Shown here: piece by piece, positions 11,359 through 21,266 of the stretch
Numbering within the stretch: position 1 is the first letter of the stretch
How the letters are laid out: the number at the start of each line of letters is the position of its first letter
Source of the DNA: Apostichopus japonicus
Lineage: Eukaryota > Echinodermata > Holothuroidea > Aspidochirotida > Stichopodidae
Reading direction: 5' to 3'
Length of the DNA stretch: 64,000 nucleotides
Assembly (NCBI RefSeq): GCF_037975245.1
Contig: NC_092576.1
Coordinates: 1,748,501-1,812,500, forward strand
Notes under the pieces: model-generated
The model's input: the letters and a program-made list of their open reading frames with translations, nothing else
The model's database searches: none
Told to the model about the DNA's origin: nothing
Program-made: the position numbers and the translations under genes

Positions 11359-11930
11359 GCCATTGTAGCTCGTTATCGCACACTGAATATGTAACGTTAT
11401 GTGGCTTGCACTTATGTATATGGCCGTGGTTACTATAGTACATTATTAACGATAAATGTTGTCAGTGGTTTAAACACTTAACTTGCACTAAGAATCCAGC
11501 TGATGGGAGGTTCGACCAATCGGAATGCTCGAACTGAAAGTACACTTTCTGCAGGTGTAAAAAATACATGCTACATTATTTATGTAACCCTACTCAGGGT
11601 CAGAGTAACCCTTCAGGTGTAGGGTGAACGGTTACACCTGGAAAGTGTTCAAATTCAACACTCCATTTTTTTGCGTGTATAAACCTACATTATAGCCTAA
11701 GTATTCCTCACAATGCACCATTTGAAGTTCAAATATATATTGTTATTATGGGGAAGACTCCAGACGGACCGACGTAGAAATCAGCTTCAATGACCCCACG
11801 GCAGCAGCCATCCTTCATACAATATTTCTTTTTCATCTGACACACATATAAAGCTTCAGGCCCTAACCAAAATCAGTTTAGGAAATTTTAAGTTTATTAC
11901 TATTAAACAGCACCATCTTGCGTTTAAGGC

Positions 11931-11946
11931 GATATATATATATTTA

Positions 11947-12011
<65 letters not shown>
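11931..12011. repeat. (TA)n microsatellite
   Basis: About 80 bases of almost pure TA dinucleotide, with two TTTA interruptions near the left end. It follows the right end of the inverted-repeat element. Confidence 0.95.
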
Positions 12012-12015
<4 letters not shown>

Positions 12016-12501
12016 AACTTATAGTCTAAATATGCCTTCGAAAGTCCAATTTGACGTCTAAGTATTTAATTGTCTAGTGCAGGACCCGAGACTCCAGTCG
12101 GTTTCAATGACCTCCGAGCAGCACCCCTTTCTGGTCCTTCCATAATGGTTCACGCCCAGGTTCGGTTCTACGGGGGGGGGGGGCTAGGGGGCTATAGCCC
12201 TCCCACAATTAATTCTACCCCCCCCCCAAAAAAAAAAGAAATCCGCACAATGTATATAATTTAGTAGCTATAAAAACTCTCCATGGCAATATATCGGGTT
12301 CAACGGGTTGTTTCCCCGCATTACAAAATATAATACTAGACTAGAGTGAGAGTCATGTATTAACCGGAGTACACCCGCCGCTTTCACAAGTTGTCATTTT
12401 TCCTGCTCTGATGTTCCAATCGAACATCTGATAACAGATGTGAAGCAGCTGAAGCGCGTGGTCTGTTCATCTAGCCTAGATCGTTTCAAGCTATTGTCAC
12501 T

Positions 12502-12837
12502 TTGAATCTCCTATACGACTTGCTGGGGAAATCTAATTCTATGTCACTGACACTCCAAGATAAGACTTTGACCATGGCAAATGCCTCCAAGTTGACAGAA
12601 GCTACAATTTCAGCCATAGAGATGATGAGATCAGATGAGGCCTTTGAAGAAATCCTTGGACTTTCTAAAGTTATGGCTGAAGTTGCTGGTACTGAGATCC
12701 GAGATGAGCCCACTAGAGGAAGAGTAAAGACACGCCCTCGCCATCTAGAGGATTTTTTCATCACGGAATCGGTGGTGGTGACACAAGCATCTAGAGATGA
12801 ACGAAGTTTCACAATGTACCGCAAAAATGCAACTTGA
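12502..12837 (+). pseudogene. hAT-type transposase fragment
   Basis: The plus-strand frame encodes about 111 residues, including KTLTMANASKLTEATISAIE and EIRDEPTRGRVKTRPRHLED. This pattern (a helix describing sampling of all strains of the array, then EPxLPRxRKxPxR-like) is typical of the middle of hAT/ZMYM-like transposases as I know the family. Only this segment remains: the frame ends at a TGA at 12835-12837, the catalytic and dimerisation regions are absent, and no intact N-terminal part is seen upstream. It is followed directly by a dispersed repeat and, at 13062, by a CAGTGGCG-type terminus in reverse complement, so it looks like the coding remnant of a decayed hAT element. Confidence 0.55.
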
Positions 12838-12840
12838 AAC

Positions 12841-13062
12841 GCCCGGGAAGTGTCTTTTCCGACGATCTAGGAGTATTTATTGGCCCAAAAAATCCGTGGT
12901 ACGCTCCCCGCCAACTGATGGTGGCGCTCCACTTAGATAGTATCAAGTAGTTTGTTCACCTACATGACCTACTGATCCCCTCCCCTTGTGAACATTTTTG
13001 CGGTAGCCCTTGCTTGGACCTGATAGGAGCCGGGGGCCCCCAGGCTCATCTTTACGCCACTG
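12841..13062 (+). repeat. Right end of the decayed hAT element, with dispersed-repeat copy 1
   Basis: 12841-12952 (GGAAGTGTCTTTTCCGACGA to CGCTCCACTTAGATAGT) is one of five related copies in the window; the others are at about 19237, 19321, 19874 and, inverted, 20707-20808. The stretch closes with ATCTTTACGCCACTG at 13048-13062, which in reverse complement is CAGTGGCGTAAAGAT, a typical hAT-like terminus. The left terminus was not found. Confidence 0.55.
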
Positions 13063-14648
13063 GTTTGTTGCACATGGCATGATCATCTCTTAACATCTTC
13101 AACGGCATATTAGCCCCCCCCCCCAAAAAAAAATGGCCCCAGAACCAGGCCTGTTCACGCCCCTACCTAAATCAGGCGGTGAAAATGTTGACCCCCCTCC
13201 CCTTACTTCCAAATCCTAACCACGCTACTGATATTTTTATGCCCAGACAGTTTCATTTAATCCTCTCCGCATTCTTATCATACAATTCCTCTTCTTTGCT
13301 AACAAACTGAAACAATACGGAAATTCCGAGAACACGGAATCGCTCTATATATGTATTGTTCGTTAGTGGAAACCAATTACCAATTAAACTCTCAAAGGAA
13401 ATGGTTCTACTGGGTTACCATGGTGTACCCTTGCTTTTTGCCCCCTATATCCGTTGTCAGGTAATATAAGTAATGTTACAGTACCTACGGTCTGTTCCGA
13501 GGAAGGACAATGCACGTTTAAGACGATATGTAACACTTTGTCGCGTTGCATGACAAAACCATTAACACAAATGGCCCCTTCGAATTGTGCAAAATCTATT
13601 GAGCCGTGACCTGCGCTGAGATAGTCGGTTCACGTTTCAAGTTGATTAGATAGATTGGCTTACAGCTGGCTGGTGGAAATAGGTCGATCATCATAGCATC
13701 GATTGCTTCCGCTATAGTAATTGTAATAGCATAGACGGTCAGGTAGTCAGTTTTGAAGTCTGTATTAGAGCCTCTTTTTTATATTCTCTCTACTCATATA
13801 ATCCTTGCTGATTTGAAGTTTCCTTTTAATTCAACTTTGCTATAATCTCAGTAAAGTTCTAAATCTGTTGAACTTTGAATAGTAATTCTTCCTTTACCTG
13901 TTAAACATGTATATTTTATCGCGGTTGGTGTTAGTATTTTAGAAATTCATAAAACAAAAAAAACTTTCACTTGTCCTGAGCTGCCTAAAGTGGCACACGT
14001 CTGGTTGAACTGACCTCTACCGCGACAGCATCACCAAAAAAATGTTCTGCCTGTAAAACGGCAATAACGATCTCTTGGATTTTGTTCCGCTTCCTCTGTC
14101 ATCTTTAATATTTTGCAAGTTGTGAGCGTGACATGTGAAAATATGAACTGGCTTAAATAGGAAATTGACCTAAAGCTGAATCACGGAATATAACGATCTT
14201 TCATAAAAGTTCAAGATCGATTCTAAGAGGGAAGTTGACGTTACAGAAACTGATCAATTTCAGTTTAGTTTTATGAGCAAAACGAACGGCTGTAAAGAAT
14301 ATGTCACAATCAATTTTACGAGAGAACATGACGTTAAATATTTGCAAGTGTTACAAACGAGCGAACGTTTCGAAATTATTTTAAATATCACGACAAAAAA
14401 CGGATTTAAAATTCATCAGATTTCTACGTGGATCTTTAAAATGTTATGGCCTCACTAAGGACACTTTGTTTGAGCAATATAAGTAGTTTGATTATCAATA
14501 AGCTTTATAAGTGATTGACGATACACGGAACGTCGGGAAGAATATGAATAATGTGGAAAATAAAAAGTTTTTACAACAGCAATCTGAAACCAAGAGCTGG
14601 TAAGCCACACTGAAGTATCCGTGTCAATTATATTAATGTGGTGTGAAA
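13063..14648. other. Intergenic DNA upstream of sulfotransferase-like gene B
   Basis: Unique-looking AT-rich sequence with C-rich and A-rich short runs near 13110-13135. The promoter of the gene at 14649 should be here. No TATA box or initiator stands out enough to call. A 61-codon open frame at 14273 has no supporting splice sites. Confidence 0.4.
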
Positions 14649-16649
14649 ATGGCAAGTGGACACAACCAGATATATCGCCTTGTGCCTGTTCTTTTGACTC
14701 TTACGTTGATTGTCTGCATGATGTTATTATCGTCGCAAAATTATTCAAGAATTATTGTAATGGGTGTCGGGACCCACAAGAAATCAATATGGGGGTAAGT
14801 ATAGTTCGTCGCCCCCCCCCCCCCCCCTCCACCCAAACACTATTTGAGATAACCAAATGGATTGTCCTCAACATAGTTAGGTAATATGCTATTGCTAACC
14901 AGCTCAATGCTCTTGCTTAAGTCTTATAATGTTGATATTTTAAAACTCCCTTTAAAGTAAATCAATAAAAGTAATCAGTTTCTCGTCAACTTAATACAAA
15001 GTGTTTACTCTGGTTATGTTTAAACCATCCACCCTCGTCCAGCGATTTCGTTTCTTGTGGACTAAGTTGACAAGATAGGACTACGTTTTTCCATGGAGGG
15101 TAAAAACAGTCTGTTTTTACCTCCATGGTTTTTCGGGCATATCAGGCTATCCTTCAACATAAAGAGTATATATTCAGCTTTGTTGTTATAAGCTTAATGG
15201 AGACTGTTTCAAAATAACATTCCATTCCAATCACAATGGCAACCTTAAAATTCAGGCAACCACCTTAGTATGTTGATATTTATCTTTGTCTGTAAAAAAA
15301 CCTTTGAAAGTGGAAGCAATATATCGATTGGATTCCTTTGGCCCACCATGGATCCCATGAATTGTCGGTTGGATTGCTTACCGACACAGTATGATATCAT
15401 GGATATTAATAAGAGGCATCTTTAGTTAACATTTGCAGTATTGTATTATTAAAACACACCCTCCCTTCCATTGCTCTAAATTACGTTGAATAATTACTGT
15501 ATGGTGAAAGTGGAAAATAATATAAATATTACTTTTCTTCGATTCAGGATTGGTTTCGCCAATTACCAAGGTGGTCATTTTCTGTCTCCGAAAGTTCCTC
15601 CATTGTCCCCCATTCAACTTTACGGCCACTCGGGGTCACCGCTTCCAAACTATTTCATTGTCGGTCAAGCACATGGTCTAAAGCCCATGGATTATACAAA
15701 TAGTGTTACAGTATTTCTGCATCATAACAAAGCTGCTGGCAGCACGGTAAAGACTTGTCTTGTTCAGATGCAGAAAAGAAGGTCCATAAACGGATCCGAG
15801 CCTATTGTTGCAACTTCTAAAGAAAGAATCAAGATCCACTTGCAGGCAACTACCGGCGTGCTCTTACAAAACTACCGGCAAACTCAATATTTCATGGGTG
15901 GTTATGCCTTTGGGATGTGTGATTATTTTAGTCACACAAGAAATTGTTCATATTTTACTTTCATGAGAGACCCTTTCGATCGAGTCATATCTTCATATTT
16001 CTATTGTCACAAAGTTCCATCGGACCAACTTTGTGGCCCCGTCGCAGTCGGTAATTTTACACCAGAAGAATGGGCTGTTTATCAGGGTAGTTACTTCTTT
16101 TATCAACTTCTCATCAATCCCTTATTTTGTAAAGGATCATCACATTTACAAGCTACACAACTAAGTAGCGTCGATAACATTATTCTACACAAAATGCAAA
16201 CTTATATGGCACATTTGACTACTGTAAACCAGTGTTGGTTTCGACAAAGACAATATTTTCAACAAGTCTTAAGTTTCGATGACCTTCACAGTTTGTTCAA
16301 TTACACTCTCGGCAATCTAGAAAATTGGTTTGCCTTTGTTGGTCTGACTGAAGATTTTAATTTTTCGTTGGAGATGTTAGCTCACGTTTACGAAATACCG
16401 TTTGATCAATTCTGCAAAATGAGAATAAACAGAGGGAATTACGGACAAATTGTCAACGGCCAGAGCAATACGTCACCTAGCAACCTGACTAAATCGGAAA
16501 TCAGGGAGATACTGATAAGAGATCCGGAAGTTGTGAAAGCTTTAAACTTCGACATTTTATTGTATAACAAAGGAAGGGACATTTTCGAAAAAGAAAAGAA
16601 TACATTTTTACGAGACAGACCGCAAAGGTATAGTCCGAGGTTAAAATGA
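14649..16649 (+). CDS. Sulfotransferase-like protein B, two exons, complete
   Basis: Exon 1 is 14649-14794 and exon 2 is 15548-16649. Exon 1 starts MASGHNQIYRLVPVLL, has a hydrophobic stretch of about 19 residues (near residues 11-29, a type II signal anchor), and ends at a GGGG|GTAAGT donor in phase 2. Exon 2 begins after TTCGATTCAG with one base completing the codon, so phase agrees, giving 415 residues. The catalytic domain shows HHNKAAGSTVKTC (PAPS 5' loop), FMRDPFDRVISSYFY (3' phosphate site) and LENWFAFVGLTEDF. Short cytoplasmic tail, one anchor and a luminal domain is the standard layout of Golgi glycan sulfotransferases. Several N-x-S/T sites suit a luminal location. The glycan acceptor is unknown. 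It is the tandem paralogue of the exon at 5899. A C15-type run lies just inside the intron. Poly(A) signal AATAAA at 17138. Confidence 0.9.
15091..15128. repeat. Near-perfect palindrome in the sulfotransferase intron
   Basis: CCATGGAGGGTAAAAACAG is followed after one base by CTGTTTTTACCTCCATGG; one extra G is the only break in symmetry. The right half recurs at about 19861-19878 and a shorter form at about 19836, inside the transposon cluster. It may be a minimal foldback element or fused termini. Confidence 0.85.
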
Positions 16650-16713
16650 TAGATGGAATTCCTCAGTTATAATTAGAATACAAAACTTGGAGGATCAAGA
16701 ATGTCTCGGAAGA

Positions 16714-16820
16714 GACAAGTATCGACAAGTATCGACAAGTATCGACAAGTATCGACAAGTATCGACAAGTATCGACAAGTATCGACAAGTATCGACAAGT
16801 ATCGACAAGTATTGACAAGT
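16714..16820. repeat. 10-bp tandem repeat ATCGACAAGT
   Basis: Nine perfect consecutive units at 16721-16810 with one imperfect unit on each side. It sits about 70 bases after the stop codon of sulfotransferase-like gene B, so it is likely in its 3' UTR. Perfect units suggest recent expansion or conversion. Confidence 0.97.
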
Positions 16821-17137
16821 ATAGCAGCATGCTGTGGACAAGTATCGATTCGCTAAATACGGAAATTACTGGTACTACCGAAATAACGATGCATAAAAAC
16901 ACCAGTTTTGTTATAAAACAACCACAAAGGACGTTCCACCGCGAAACGTGGTAAATCTTTGCTAGGTGTCTTATCTTAAATCCTCCAGCCTGTGTTTTAG
17001 ACCTATACCGGGTATGTTGTGCCTATTCTGAATATAAACCAGTTTGTAAATGCTACAGACCCTCCAATTCTTATCATAGGTGACAAAGAAATATATCCAC
17101 AGATTTTTATATCTATTATGAAAAATTAAAGAGTCTG

Positions 17138-17143
17138 AATAAA
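17138..17143 (+). terminator. Candidate poly(A) signal of sulfotransferase-like gene B
   Basis: AATAAA about 490 bases after the stop codon, followed by a T/G-containing stretch. It is plausible by position only. Confidence 0.4.
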
Positions 17144-17213
17144 ATGACGGTGATATAACTTACTTTGTTCGATGCTGTATCATCTTTTAAGCATCCTGCT
17201 AATTACAACTATT

Positions 17214-17416
17214 ATACTTAATGATACTTAAAGTTACTTAAAGTTCAGCTTAAAGTTCAACTCAAAGTTAAGCTTAACGTTACTTAAAGTTAAACTTAAA
17301 GTTCAACTCAAAGTTAAGCTTAACGTTACTTAAAGTTAAACTTAAAGTTACATAAAGTTAAACTTAAACTTAAAGTTACTTAAAGTTAAACTTAAATTTA
17401 CTTAAGTGAAACTTAC
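17214..17416. repeat. Degenerate ACTTAAAGTT tandem array
   Basis: About 200 bases made of ACTTAAAGTT/AACTTAAAGTTA variants, including a longer repeated block of about 60 bases (AAAGTTCAACTCAAAGTTAA occurs twice, near 17255 and 17304). The unit contains the palindrome ACTTAAGT in its last copies. Confidence 0.85.
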
Positions 17417-18414
17417 TTAAACTTTCGTAGGCCGGTAATCTCACATTCTACGAACTTTCAAAACACTGTTAGAACTGGATGGTCGTTGCCGGAAGTAATT
17501 CCATTCTATTGTTTAAATAAAAACGGTCATTTTATTTCAGCCTCATTTGACCTGCAAGTATAGCATATTGGATTACTTCGCATTACCAAATTTAAAGATG
17601 ATTTTATTAGCAGAATGTTAGCTTTATCTGAACCTTTCTAAAACAAACTAAGAATAGAGCTAGTAATTTTTGTATAACTTTTTCGGTTTGAAAGATATTT
17701 TCGATTAAACTCAGTGAATATTAAATCTCTGGAGCGCTCCTTTAAAGGCTCAACGGGTGACGATGAAAGCTCCTCGATGCAGATCCTAATGTTAATCCCA
17801 TTGTCTTATAAGTTCTAATAACTCAACCAAAACAGGTCCATTTTACTTTATATAAACCATTGGATGACATTCAACACCATTTGACAACATAATTGTGATA
17901 CATTGAAATCTTGTCCTTGATGGGCATTTGGTTTTCCAATGAGATTTTTGTAGCGGAACTGATCTAATGGGTCTATATTATTGATGAACCTCATACGTTT
18001 TTAAATTATCATTTCTAAAAGTTCAAATGCAAAAAGTTATAGAAATAAAAGTTGAGTTGATAGCAGTGCTTTTAACGGTATACAAAATATCAAACTTAAT
18101 TTTTAACTATTGACATACCAAAAGTTTAAAACAAGATTGCCTTGCGACAAAATTTGCCTTATCATTTCTCAATGGTAGTATTTTTGTTCTCTCCAATGTC
18201 TAAGTTCCATCAGGCTCATTGATTGCCATGCCATTGTTCTCACTGGAACATCTACACCTGCATCATGCCTTGTTATATGTGTAGCTATTTGGTTCATCAA
18301 TGAAACATGATCCAAATTTCCCTTCTGTCGATAATACAATTGATCATCTTGAGCGTACTGTTCTGAGAGATTAAAACATATATTGGTATTAAATTTACAC
18401 AAGCACTAGTATAA
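17417..18414. other. Intergenic, no gene recognised
   Basis: AT-rich DNA without exon signals that I trust. A minus-strand frame of 77 codons at 18169-18402 shows no family features. Confidence 0.4.
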
Positions 18415-18667
18415 CCCTTACCGAAATCCCAGATCTGGCTTTATAACTGGTTTAATCTGGCCATATCAAGCCTTTATCTGGCCATATAAAGCCAGATATA
18501 ACTGGATATAGAGTCAATCCAGATATGCAGATAAAGTTTTATCTGGCCCAGATATGGATGCAAGACAATTTAACTAGATAAAATTTTATATGGGCCATAT
18601 AAAACGTGATTTTATATCAACAGGCGCGTATCCGGGGGGGGCGTTGGGGGGCGCGCGCCCCCCGGGT

Positions 18668-18783
18668 AAGAAAAAGAGGAGGGAAAAAAAAGAGAAGAAA
18701 AAAGGAAAAAAGAAGGGGAAAAGAGGAGGAGGAGGAGGGGAAGGAAGGGAAAAGAAAGAGAAGAAAGAGAGAAAAAGAGGGAG
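18668..18783 (+). repeat. Uninterrupted homopurine tract of 116 bases
   Basis: Every base from 18668 to 18783 is A or G, mostly GAA/GGA-type runs. It produces lysine/glycine-rich spurious frames on the plus strand. Such tracts can form triplex DNA; here it lies inside a transposon mosaic. Confidence 0.95.
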
Positions 18784-18965
18784 TAAAAAAAAAACAGCAG
18801 GGAAGAGAAAGGGGAACAGTGACATAATTACAGCGCTGATCCCCATTATGTACACAGGATAGCCAGTGGCGGATCGAGGATTTCGGAAGGACGTGCGCCT
18901 CACCCTACCCCTTACACCGACAAATCCATTTTTGACGTTTCCATTTTACCTCTCTCACTAATGTA

Positions 18966-18967
<2 letters not shown>

Positions 18968-19020
<53 letters not shown>
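18968..19020. repeat. (TA)n microsatellite
   Basis: About 53 bases of pure TA repeat within the nested element. Confidence 0.95.
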
Positions 19021-19022
<2 letters not shown>

Positions 19023-19236
19023 TATATATGGTCTATCATAACGCGTGTGTTTGTATGGACGCCTTAAACAATTGTGCTATGAAACCAACTGTGGCTGGTC
19101 TCGAACTCGACCGCGTCGTCGGGGAACATGACGCATTTCGGGAAGGGGAGGAACGCCCCCCCCCCCCCCGAGTATATATTTTTTATGATATCGCTAGTAA
19201 TTTCAAAATAGAAATGCTTAGATGCAACTAACAAGG

Positions 19237-19418
19237 CATGGGAAGTGTCATTTCCAGAGATCTGGGAGGCATTTTCGGCCAAAATGTTCTTGTACGCTTC
19301 GCGCCAACCCATGGTCCTGGGAATTGCCATTTCTAACGATCTGGGAGGCAGTTTCGGCCAAAATTTTCTTGTACGCTTCGCGCCAACTCATGGTGGCGCT
19401 ACGCTTAGATAGTTTGCC
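19237..19418 (+). repeat. Dispersed 90-bp repeat, copies 2 and 3 in tandem
   Basis: Two head-to-tail copies share GATCTGGGAGGC, TTTTCGGCCAAAAT-like sequence and TTCTTGTACGCTTCGCGCCA. The second continues to the CGCTTAGATAGT end seen in the other copies. Confidence 0.85.
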
Positions 19419-19873
19419 TACATGCTTCGCCCCTCCCTTGGCAAATTATTCGAAACGCGCCTGTTCGAATTTGTAAAGCACAGCAGATATGACATGATAT
19501 CAGTGAGCATGTAAATGGCGGTTCCAGGATGAACAGCCTCAAAACTGTCGATGTGTGTAGTCATAGGAACCCAATTTGATTTGGGGGCTGTAACGACTTG
19601 CCCGAAAAATACATCCTAAATATTTCGCGCGCTCCGCGCGCGTTCAACATGTTTGTCAATATCATATAAGCAAGAATCGGTTATTACATCGCATGACATC
19701 AAGTACCGTACGGTCAGTGGAAATTGCGCAGTATACCGCGGGATGATTGTAAACAACGAAATGTCTTATGTAGATGTAGTAAAAGCATGGAGGTCAAATA
19801 ATGTCAAATTCTCTGTTGTACCATCTGTTTTTACCTCCCTGCTTTTACATTAGTAATGGTCTGTTTTTACCTC

Positions 19874-19970
19874 CATGGTAATGGCCATTTCCGGTGATCT
19901 AGGGGGTATCAAAACCAGAAATTTTCTTGTACGCTGCGCGCCAACCGATGGTGGCGGTCCGCTTAGATAG
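19874..19970 (+). repeat. Dispersed 90-bp repeat, copy 4
   Basis: Starts GGCCATTTCCGGTGATCTAG and ends GCGGTCCGCTTAGATAG. It is followed after 30 bases by the right terminus of the 18621-20011 element, a spacing that suggests this repeat is the normal subterminal segment of that transposon family. Confidence 0.8.
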
Positions 19971-20659
19971 TAATTCGCGCCCCGGATTAGAAAATCCTGG
20001 ATACGCCCGTGATCAAGTTATATCTGCCAAAATTGTTTATCTGGCCAGATATAAATTCCAGATCTGGAGCAGATCTGGATTTTTATATCAGGCCCAGATC
20101 TGGGATTTCGGTAAGGGAACTGCAAAATGTCTACGACATATAATGATAAACTAACAATTGTCACTTGAAAACAAAACAATCTCTTCTGCATTTAATTTCC
20201 CAGAGTTGTATAGTCTAGCATGGTTGGAAGAATATTTTCCAAATACGCAATAATAAGCAGGGGCGGATCCAGGATTTTGAGAAAGGGGGGGCCGACATCC
20301 CGATGGTAGCACTTTAGTGATCTGCGTCCTGGGGAGGGGTCTGTCCTAGGGAGGGGTCTGGGGAGGGGTTGTCCCCTCCTCCTTGGAAATTTTTGGTTAA
20401 TTGTGAGTGCTTAGATGCAAAATGGTGAAACATTTCGCCAAAAACTAGAAAAACCAGAAACGTTGCAGACACGCTTTTTTGTGCACATATTTTTTCTCGA
20501 TAGACACATATTTAACAACGCTCAACAGTGCATGTGCACATATTTTTTCTCGATAGACACATATTTAACAACGCTCAACAGTGCATGTACAATGGATACA
20601 CTATTATTGCGTCGATTCGTTTCTTTCTTTTGCGCGAAAATTATGACACCAGATTCACC

Positions 20660-21118
20660 CAGGCGCGGCGGAATGGGAAAATTATTGGGGGGGGGGGGCT
20701 AATGTGTGGAGACTATCTAAGCGGAGCGCCACCATCGGTTGGCGCGGAGCGTAAAAGAAAATTTTGGGTTTTTCAAACCTCCAGATGGCCGGAAACGGCA
20801 CTTCCCGAGTGTTTTATGCTTCGAATACCTAGCCCTAAAATATGGGTCTCAAGCCTGCAATTTCTCAGATTGCACGTAAAAATCTGTAAAAACATTGTAA
20901 TTTGTTTATTCGATGGTGTTTTAAGAGAGTAGCTATTACTCGTAGTGTACTCGCAAAGACGTTTTTGAGTGTAGTAAATTACTACTTGCAATTAAATGCA
21001 ATAATTAAATAATTAATTAAATAAATATTGGGGGGCTTATCATGCATTTGCCCCCTCAACTTTTTCATTGGGGGGCTGAGCCCCCCAAGCCCCCCCCCCC
21101 CCGGTTCCGCCGCCACTG
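20660..21118. mobile_element. 459-bp non-autonomous hAT with 8-bp duplication GATTCACC
   Basis: The left end CAGGCGCGGCGGAAT and the reverse complement of the right end, CAGTGGCGGCGGAAC, match at 12 of 15 positions. GATTCACC flanks both sides exactly (20652-20659 and 21119-21126), the 8-bp duplication expected for hAT elements. Long G runs lie near the left end and long C runs near the right. It includes an inverted copy of the dispersed 90-bp repeat at 20707-20808. Confidence 0.88.
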
Positions 21119-21182
21119 GATTCACCCCAAGAAAAAACATAAAACAAGATATATTCAATGAGATAATTATGATATACATATT

Positions 21183-21266
21183 AATGAAAGGGGGTATAGG
21201 CGGTTTTACACTATCTAACGCAACGTAGTCGCCAAGAACCTGAAGTATTTTTAAGGGAGGGCCCGA
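21183..21266 (+). repeat. Left copy of the 84-bp inverted repeat of the Penelope-like element
   Basis: It runs from AATGAAAGGGGGTATAGG to GGGAGGGCCCGA and differs from the partner at 23573-23656 by one base (A versus G). It ends immediately upstream of the RT reading frame. Confidence 0.92.

Larger units (their letters stand above)
8464..11679. mobile_element. 3.2-kb DNA element with 26-bp terminal inverted repeats and TA flanks
   Basis: The left end at 8464-8489 (TACACTCAAAAAAATGAAGT...) and the reverse complement of 11654-11679 (TACACGCAAAAAAATGGAGT...) match at 24 of 26 positions. If the repeat proper begins at CAC, both ends are flanked by TA, compatible with a TA target duplication. The left 350 bases and right 150 bases are rich in AACAC/GTGTT motifs, like subterminal protein-binding repeats. 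A second, related end-like motif (ACACTCAAAAAACGTG) occurs near 8825, so the structure may be composite. Inside are a three-copy tandem repeat, an exon-like minus-strand frame and a smaller MITE. The superfamily is not established. Confidence 0.65.
18621..20011. mobile_element. Nested element with CAGGCGCG/CACGGGCG termini and 5-bp ATCAA duplication
   Basis: The left end CAGGCGCGTATCC and the reverse complement of the right end, CACGGGCGTATCC, agree at 11 of 13 positions. ATCAA occurs directly outside both ends (18616-18620 and 20012-20016), consistent with a 5-bp target duplication, known from some hAT groups. The interior holds a homopurine tract, a (TA)n run, three copies of the dispersed 90-bp repeat and another hAT-like left terminus (CAGTGGCGGATCGAGGATTT near 18863). 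It is therefore itself a mosaic. No transposase frame is seen. Confidence 0.6.
18415..20117. mobile_element. MITE-like element with perfect 24-bp inverted ends, split by a nested insertion
   Basis: CCCTTACCGAAATCCCAGAT (first 20 of 24 bases) starts at 18415, and its exact 24-bp reverse complement ends at 20117. Removing the nested element at 18621-20011 and one copy of its 5-bp duplication leaves about 307 bases. Both remaining halves are packed with ATCTGG/CCAGAT palindromes such as AGATCTGG and TATCTGGCCAGATATA, like subterminal binding sites. No clear target duplication flanks the outer ends. No coding capacity remains. Confidence 0.75.

Noticed and set aside
16714-16820. Regular short repeats as a CRISPR array
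   Set aside because: Units are contiguous 10-mers with no spacers, and the DNA is eukaryotic.
18586-18903. Lysine/glycine-rich and phenylalanine/proline-rich frames
   Set aside because: Produced by the homopurine tract and adjacent G/C runs.
18405-20125. TAA/TA target duplication for the 24-bp-ended MITE
   Set aside because: Flanks read ATAA on the left and AACT on the right; no direct repeat fits.
20258-21118. Pairing the left end at 20258 with the right end at 21118 as one hAT
   Set aside because: Flanks do not match; each end has a better partner with an exact duplication.
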